From: Planctomycetes bacterium SM23_32 | GTDB taxonomy: Bacteria > Planctomycetota > Brocadiia > SM23-32 | Direction: 5' to 3' | DNA: 7,464 bases | Assembly: GCA_001303885.1 (NCBI GenBank) | Contig: LJUE01000101.1 | Span: forward strand, 1-7,464 | Shown: positions 1 to 7,464 of the stretch, one piece after another | Numbering within the stretch: position 1 is the stretch's first letter | How the letters are laid out: each line of letters opens with the position of its first letter | Made by a program: the position numbers and the translations under genes | The notes under the pieces: generated by a model | The model's database searches: none | What the model saw: only the letters and a program-made list of their open reading frames with translations | What the model was told of the DNA's origin: nothing

Positions 1-449
1 CGGAAGCCTCCGGGCAGGCGCTCGACCTGGTCGCCATGGCTCATCCAGACGCTCAGCTCCCTGCTGCAGCCGACGAAGAGGCCCGCCTCTTCGTCCACGC
101 TGACGAGGGCCGGCCCGTACTCACGGGCCTCCGCCTTCTGAACCCGGCCGCCCAGCATCGCCGCCAGGAGCTGCATCCCGTAGCAGATGCCCAGCACGGG
201 CACGCCGAGCTCCAGGACGCGCTCATCGAGCCATGGCGCATCCGGATCGAGCACCGACGCCGGCCCGCCGGACAGGATGACGGCCTCCGGCTTGCGCGCG
301 GCCAGCTCTCCGACCGGCGCGTTGTGCGGCAGTATCTGGCAGTAGACGCCGAGCTGTCGCACGCGCCGGGCGATGAGCTGGTTGTACTGGGACCCGAAGT
401 CCAGCACGACCACGCCCTCACGCGGTGTCGCCGCTTCGGCCGCGCTCAC
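1..449 (-). CDS. guaA: GMP synthase (glutamine-hydrolysing), N-terminal amidotransferase domain, partial
   Basis: GuaA converts XMP to GMP in the cytoplasm, using ATP and ammonia released from glutamine; it is the last step of guanine nucleotide synthesis. Only the first 149 codons are in the window; the gene runs off the left edge. What is visible is a class I glutamine amidotransferase domain. Residues 18-29 read DFGSQYNQLIAR, the typical GuaA opening. Then come LSGGPASV near residue 59, GICYGMQ with the nucleophilic Cys at residue 89, and MSHGD at 136-140. The catalytic His/Glu pair, the PP-loop ATPase domain and the dimerisation domain of this roughly 510-525-residue family lie outside. 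The start is GTG at 449: an in-frame TGA at 455-453 rules out anything further upstream, and AAGGAG precedes it at good spacing. The start lies inside the end of carA (32-nt overlap, different frame), so the two are probably cotranscribed and translationally coupled. The family call is very secure. Confidence 0.95.
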   Translation of the reverse strand, partial: MSAAEAATPREGVVVLDFGSQYNQLIARRVRQLGVYCQILPHNAPVGELAARKPEAVILSGGPASVLDPDAPWLDERVLELGVPVLGICYGMQLLAAMLGGRVQKAEAREYGPALVSVDEEAGLFVGCSRELSVWMSHGDQVERLPGGF

Positions 450-1524
450 GGATCATCATCTCCTTGAAGGTCTCAAACAAATGGCGCGCGTCGTGCGGGC
501 CGGCCGATGCCTCGGGATGGTACTGCACCGAGGCGACCGGCAGACTCCTGTGACGCAGTCCGGCCGCCGTCATGTCGTTCAGGTTCACGTGGGTGATCTC
601 GATCTCGGCGGGGTCCAGCGAGTCCATCTCGACGTTGAAGCTGTGGTTCTGGCACGTGATGTCTATCTCGCCGGTGCGCAGGTCCTTCACCGGGTGGTTG
701 GCGCCGCGGTGGCCGAACTTGAGCTTGCGCATCCTGCCGCCCAGCGCCAGGCCCAGGAACTCGTGGCCCAGGCAGATGCCGAAGACCGGCTTGTGGCCGA
801 TCAGCGCGCGCGTCGTCTCGACGGCGTAGGGCACGCCTTCCGGGTCGCCCGGCCCGTTCGACAGCAGGACGCCGTCCGGCTCGTGCGCCAGCGCGTCCCG
901 GGCCGACGCCCCCGCGGGCAGCACGGTGACGCGAAAGCCCATGTCCGCCAGGCACCGCAATATGTTCAGCTTCACGCCGAAGTCGTAGACGACGACGTGC
1001 AGGGCGTCCGCCCTCCCTTCGGCGAAGACGTAGGGCTCCCGACAGGTGACCTCGCGCACCAGGTCCCGCCCGATGAGCCCGGGGCTGGCCCGGGCCCGCT
1101 CCACCAGGGCGTCCGGCTCGTGGTCGCCGGCGGCGACGACGGCGCGCATGGCTCCGGCCACGCGCACGTGGCGCGTGAGGGCGCGGGTGTCCACCTCCGT
1201 CAGCGCGATGATGTCGTGGCGGATCAGGTAGTCGGCAAGGCTCCATTCGGCGGCGAAGTTGGAAGGATAGGGGCAGTACTCGCGCACCACGAAGCCTTCC
1301 ACCTGCGGCCCGGCCGACTCCACGTCATCGGCGTTGGCCCCGTAGTTGCCGATCAGGGGGTAGGTCATGGCCACGATCTGGCCCTTGTAGGAGGGGTCGG
1401 TCAGCACCTCCTGGTAGCCCGTCATGCTGGTGTTGAAGACGATCTCGCCGTCGTTGGCCCCCTCGGCGGCGAACGACTCGCCTTCGAAGACCCGACCGTC
1501 CTCAAGCGCCAGGTACCCCTTCAT
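418..1524 (-). CDS. carA: Carbamoyl-phosphate synthase small (glutaminase) subunit
   Basis: CarA hydrolyses glutamine and channels ammonia to the large subunit CarB, which makes carbamoyl phosphate for pyrimidine and arginine synthesis. The 368-residue product has the usual family length and order. The N-terminal CarA domain includes TSMTGYQEVLTDPSY (32-46), YPLIGNYG (55-62) and EVDTRALTRHVR (110-121). The C-terminal class I amidotransferase domain includes LSNGPGDP (221-228), GICLGHE (249-255), KFGHRGANHPVKD (269-281) and QYHPEAS (334-340). The catalytic triad is Cys251, His336 and Glu338. One oddity: residue 255 is Glu (GAG), where the family nearly always has Gln in this motif. ATG 1524 was chosen because MKGYLALEDG is the usual opening and GAGAGG lies 7 nt upstream; ATG 1530 is possible but sits 1 nt from that site. 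The frame stays open upstream to 1794, but that part is not CarA-like. carB is not the next gene; guaA is. Confidence 0.96.
   Translation of the reverse strand: MKGYLALEDGRVFEGESFAAEGANDGEIVFNTSMTGYQEVLTDPSYKGQIVAMTYPLIGNYGANADDVESAGPQVEGFVVREYCPYPSNFAAEWSLADYLIRHDIIALTEVDTRALTRHVRVAGAMRAVVAAGDHEPDALVERARASPGLIGRDLVREVTCREPYVFAEGRADALHVVVYDFGVKLNILRCLADMGFRVTVLPAGASARDALAHEPDGVLLSNGPGDPEGVPYAVETTRALIGHKPVFGICLGHEFLGLALGGRMRKLKFGHRGANHPVKDLRTGEIDITCQNHSFNVEMDSLDPAEIEITHVNLNDMTAAGLRHRSLPVASVQYHPEASAGPHDARHLFETFKEMMIRERGRSGDTA
460..465 (-). promoter_or_regulatory. Ribosome binding site of guaA
   Basis: AAGGAG on the minus strand, 10 nt before the GTG at 449. It lies within the coding sequence of carA, and it decides the guaA start in favour of the GTG over the in-frame GTG codons further in (413 and 407). 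Confidence 0.8.
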
Positions 1525-1531
1525 CGTCATG

Positions 1532-1537
1532 CCTCTC
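1532..1537 (-). promoter_or_regulatory. Ribosome binding site of carA
   Basis: GAGAGG on the minus strand, 7 nt before ATG 1524 but only 1 nt before the alternative ATG at 1530. The spacing favours 1524 as the true carA start. Confidence 0.6.
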
Positions 1538-1550
1538 GCTCGTCTCGCGT

Positions 1551-1574
1551 ACGCACGCAGGCCCGTTCGTGCGT
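1551..1574 (-). promoter_or_regulatory. Hairpin upstream of the carA ribosome binding site
   Basis: ACGCACG (1574-1568) pairs perfectly with CGTGCGT (1557-1551) on the minus strand, a 7-bp stem with a 10-nt loop. It ends 13 nt before the carA Shine-Dalgarno site. It could affect ribosome access or transcript stability; no function is shown by the sequence. Confidence 0.35.
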
Positions 1575-1617
1575 GGTGACCTCGCAGGCAAGAAGGAGAA
1601 AGCCCGTGCCCGCAGTG

Positions 1618-1649
1618 GGACTCCGGCCGGAGCCTGCGCGCCGGGCGCA
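1618..1649 (-). promoter_or_regulatory. Two adjacent hairpins in the carA leader
   Basis: On the minus strand the first arm pair is TGCGC (1649-1645) with GCGCA (1639-1635), a 5-bp stem with a 5-nt loop. Directly after it, GGCTCC (1634-1629) pairs with GGAGTC (1624-1619) through one G-U pair around a GGCC loop; its core CTCCGGCCGGAG is a perfect 12-bp palindrome. They lie about 20-50 nt after the predicted transcription start. A role in regulating carA is conjecture; in GC-rich DNA short stems are common. The pyrimidine tract that follows at 1602-1590 is C/T mixed and too far downstream to be a standard terminator tail. Confidence 0.35.
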
Positions 1650-1674
1650 ATGGTGGCACGTCGAGGCCCTGACC

Positions 1675-1703
1675 ATTATGGCCGTCCCGCGCTGCACGGT
1701 CAA
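1675..1703 (-). promoter_or_regulatory. Sigma-70-type promoter for carA-guaA
   Basis: On the minus strand TTGACC (1703-1698) is followed after exactly 17 nt by CATAAT (1680-1675). Each hexamer matches the housekeeping sigma consensus at 5 of 6 positions. The -10 box is an AT-rich island in a very GC-rich region, so a chance match is less likely than usual. The expected transcription start is around 1670-1668, giving a leader of about 145 nt before carA. It lies 36 nt beyond the gltD stop and would let carA-guaA be expressed apart from gltBD. This is inferred from sequence only. Confidence 0.72.
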
Positions 1704-1709
1704 GCGAGC

Positions 1710-1727
1710 ACCCGGCCCACCCGGCCC
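1710..1727 (-). repeat. Perfect tandem 9-bp repeat upstream of the carA -35 box
   Basis: Two head-to-tail copies of GGGCCGGGT on the minus strand end 6 nt before the -35 hexamer, about -59 to -42 relative to the predicted transcription start. That is where activators often bind, so an operator is possible. The unit is pure G/C apart from one T, so simple GC-rich sequence is an equally plausible explanation. Confidence 0.5.
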
Positions 1728-1738
1728 GACGCCCACCG

Positions 1739-3161
1739 TCAGCTCCGCAGCAGGTAATCGTGCACGGACTCCGCCACCTGCCGGCCCAGGGCAATCGCCC
1801 GCACCACCAGCGAAGCCCCCGTCACGCAGTCGCCCGCTGTGAAGACGCCGGGCGCGCTGGTCATGAAGTGCTCGTCCACCACGACGTTGCCCCGCCGGTC
1901 CGTCTCCAGCTCCAGCTCGTCATCCAGCGCCCCGTGCTCCATGTGCAGGAACCCCATGGCCAGCAGCACCAGGTCGGCCGGCAGCTCGAACTGCGAGCCG
2001 GGCACCTCCTGGACCGTGCGGCGCCAGGATGCGTCCGGCTCCGACCACTCCAGCTCCACACACCTCAGGCCGCTGACTGCCCCGCCGTGACCCAGGAACT
2101 CCTTCGTAGCCGCGCTCCAGATGCGGCGGCAGCCTTCCTCGTGCGACGAGCTGCTGCGCAGCACGTCCGGCCACGTCGGCCACGGGTTGTCCGGCCGGCG
2201 TTCCGCAGGGGGCTCGGGCAGCAGCTCGATCTGGCAGACGTCGGTCGCCCCCTGCCGCACGCTTGTGCCCACGCAGTCGGCGCCCGTGTCCCCTCCGCCG
2301 ATGACGACGACGCCCCTGCCCTCGGCCGTGATCTGCTCGTCGGGCGCCATCACCTCGCCGGCGTTGCGCCGGTTCTGCTGGGTGAGGAAGTCCATGGCCA
2401 GGTGAATGCCGCTCAGGTCCCGCCCGGGCACGTCCAGATCCCGCGGGGTGCGCGAGCCGATGGCCAGCACGACGGCGTCGAATGTGCGCAGCAGATAGCG
2501 CGCGGATATGTCGCGCCCCACGCAGACGCTGGTCTCGAACGCGACGCCCTCGGCGCGCATCTGCTCGAGCCGCCGGTCCAGTATCCACTTCTCCAGCTTG
2601 AAGTCGGGGATGCCGTAGCGCATGATGCCGCCGGGGCGGTCGTCCTTCTCGAAGACGACCACTTCGTGACCGCGCCGGGCAAGCTGCTGGGCGGCGGCCA
2701 GGGCGGCCGGCCCCGAGCCCACCACGGCCACGCACTTGCCCGTCCGGGACTCGGGCGGCCGGGGGCGGACCCATCCTTCGCTCCAGCCCCGGTCGGCGAT
2801 CTGGAGCTCGATGTGCTTGATGGTGACGGCGTCCTGGTTGATAGCCAGCGTACAGGCCGGCTCGCAGGGCGCCGGGCAGATGCGGCCGGTGATCTCGGGG
2901 AAGTTGTTCGTCGCCTCCAGCAGCGCAAGGGCGCGGCGCCACTCGCCGCGATGGACCATATCGTTCCACTCCGGCACGACGTTCTGGAGCGGGCAGCCGA
3001 AGGCGTGGCAGAACGGGATGCCGCAGTCCATGCACCGGGCTGCCTGCGTGCGCAGCTCCTCGGCGGTCAGGGGCCGCTCGATCTCGGCGTAGTCGCCCAC
3101 GCGCTCCGCCACCGGACGCTTCGGCGGGTCCTGCCGCGCGTAATCCAGGAATCCCGTCGGC

Positions 3162-3169
<8 letters not shown>
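1739..3169 (-). CDS. gltD: Glutamate synthase (NADPH) small subunit
   Basis: GltD takes electrons from NADPH through FAD and passes them by iron-sulfur clusters to the FMN site of GltB, where glutamate is made from 2-oxoglutarate and glutamine-derived ammonia. The 476-residue product has normal length. The N-terminal ferredoxin-like part carries CMDCGIPFCHAFGCP (Cys46, 49, 54, 59) and CPAPCEPAC (Cys98, 102, 106), ligands typical of the two 4Fe-4S clusters. The first Rossmann motif is GSGPAA at 151-156, the NADPH motif is GGGDTG at 291-296, and the C-terminal flavin-contacting segment is FTAGD at 443-447. The last residue of the first motif is Ala where Gly is usual. ATG 3169 was chosen because GGAGG lies 6 nt upstream and the product then opens MARPTGFLDY, like the family. 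A longer frame to 3217 only adds non-family residues. The start overlaps the gltB stop by 8 nt, so the subunits should be translated together in equal amounts. Confidence 0.97.

Positions 3170-7464
<4,295 letters not shown>

Larger units (their letters stand above)
1525..1738 (-). other. gltD-carA intergenic region and carA leader
   Basis: This 214-nt gap is the only non-coding stretch in the window. Read on the minus strand it holds, in order, a tandem 9-bp repeat (1727-1710), a promoter-like -35/-10 pair (1703-1675), two adjacent short hairpins (1649-1618), a 13-nt pure pyrimidine tract (1602-1590), a third hairpin (1574-1551) and the carA ribosome binding site. The predicted untranslated leader is about 145 nt, long enough for regulation. 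It contains no ATG-started leader peptide. I see no convincing GC-stem-plus-T-run terminator for gltD and no tRNA, riboswitch or PyrR-type consensus that I can recognise. Confidence 0.7.

Noticed and set aside
473..1246. Second minus-strand open frame of 257 codons within carA.
   Set aside because: It is the shifted frame of carA, almost entirely Arg, Gly, Pro and Ala, with no domain.
1593..1608. Plus-strand AAGGAG followed by GTG at 1606, looking like a gene start.
   Set aside because: The frame after it encodes no recognisable protein and runs antisense to the gltD end; the AAGGAG is the complement of the pyrimidine tract in the carA leader.
1704..1738. Possible intrinsic terminator after gltD.
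   Set aside because: The stretch is G-rich but forms no clear stem with a T-run on the minus strand.
1525..1794. carA frame is open upstream to an ATG at 1794, which would give a longer protein of 458 residues.
   Set aside because: The extra residues are Arg-rich and unlike CarA, they run through the promoter and into gltD, and ATG 1524 has a well-spaced ribosome site and the family's usual opening.
373..1842. Long plus-strand open frame opposite carA (489 codons).
   Set aside because: It is the antisense shadow of a GC-rich gene: the translation is rich in Arg, Val, His and Gly, matches no family I know, and carA on the other strand is clear.

Overview
The window is a compact, GC-rich (roughly two-thirds G+C by eye) bacterial segment. 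Every gene runs leftward, on the minus strand. In transcription order it holds gltB (5' end cut off by the right edge), gltD, carA and guaA (3' end cut off by the left edge). All four belong to well-known families. GC-rich codon choice, overlapping genes and purine-rich Shine-Dalgarno sites point to a high-GC bacterium. The GltBD sequences are of the common two-subunit bacterial NADPH type. The phylum cannot be fixed from the sequence; Planctomycetota or another high-GC environmental lineage is only a guess.

Layout. Positions 7464-3162 encode the glutamate synthase large subunit. It overlaps gltD (3169-1739) by 8 nt, so the two subunits are almost certainly translated as a coupled pair. A 214-nt gap (1738-1525) follows. 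It contains a near-consensus sigma-70-type promoter on the minus strand, a perfect tandem 9-bp repeat just upstream of the -35 box, and a leader of about 145 nt with several short hairpins and a pyrimidine tract. carA (1524-418) comes next and overlaps guaA by 32 nt; guaA starts at a GTG at 449 with a strong Shine-Dalgarno site inside carA. The likely units are gltBD and, from the internal promoter, carA-guaA. I see no clear intrinsic terminator after gltD, so readthrough is possible.

How the genes fit together. Three different glutamine amidotransferase systems sit side by side. GltBD turns glutamine plus 2-oxoglutarate into two glutamates. CarA frees ammonia from glutamine for carbamoyl phosphate (pyrimidines and arginine). 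GuaA uses glutamine to convert XMP to GMP. The segment is therefore a cluster of glutamine-consuming steps linking nitrogen assimilation to pyrimidine and purine supply.

I found no mobile element, CRISPR array, RNA gene or defence system, and no undescribed system. The items most worth a second look are a Gln-to-Glu change in the CarA amidotransferase motif (CLGHE rather than CLGHQ), the carA-guaA pairing without carB directly after carA, and the structured carA leader.
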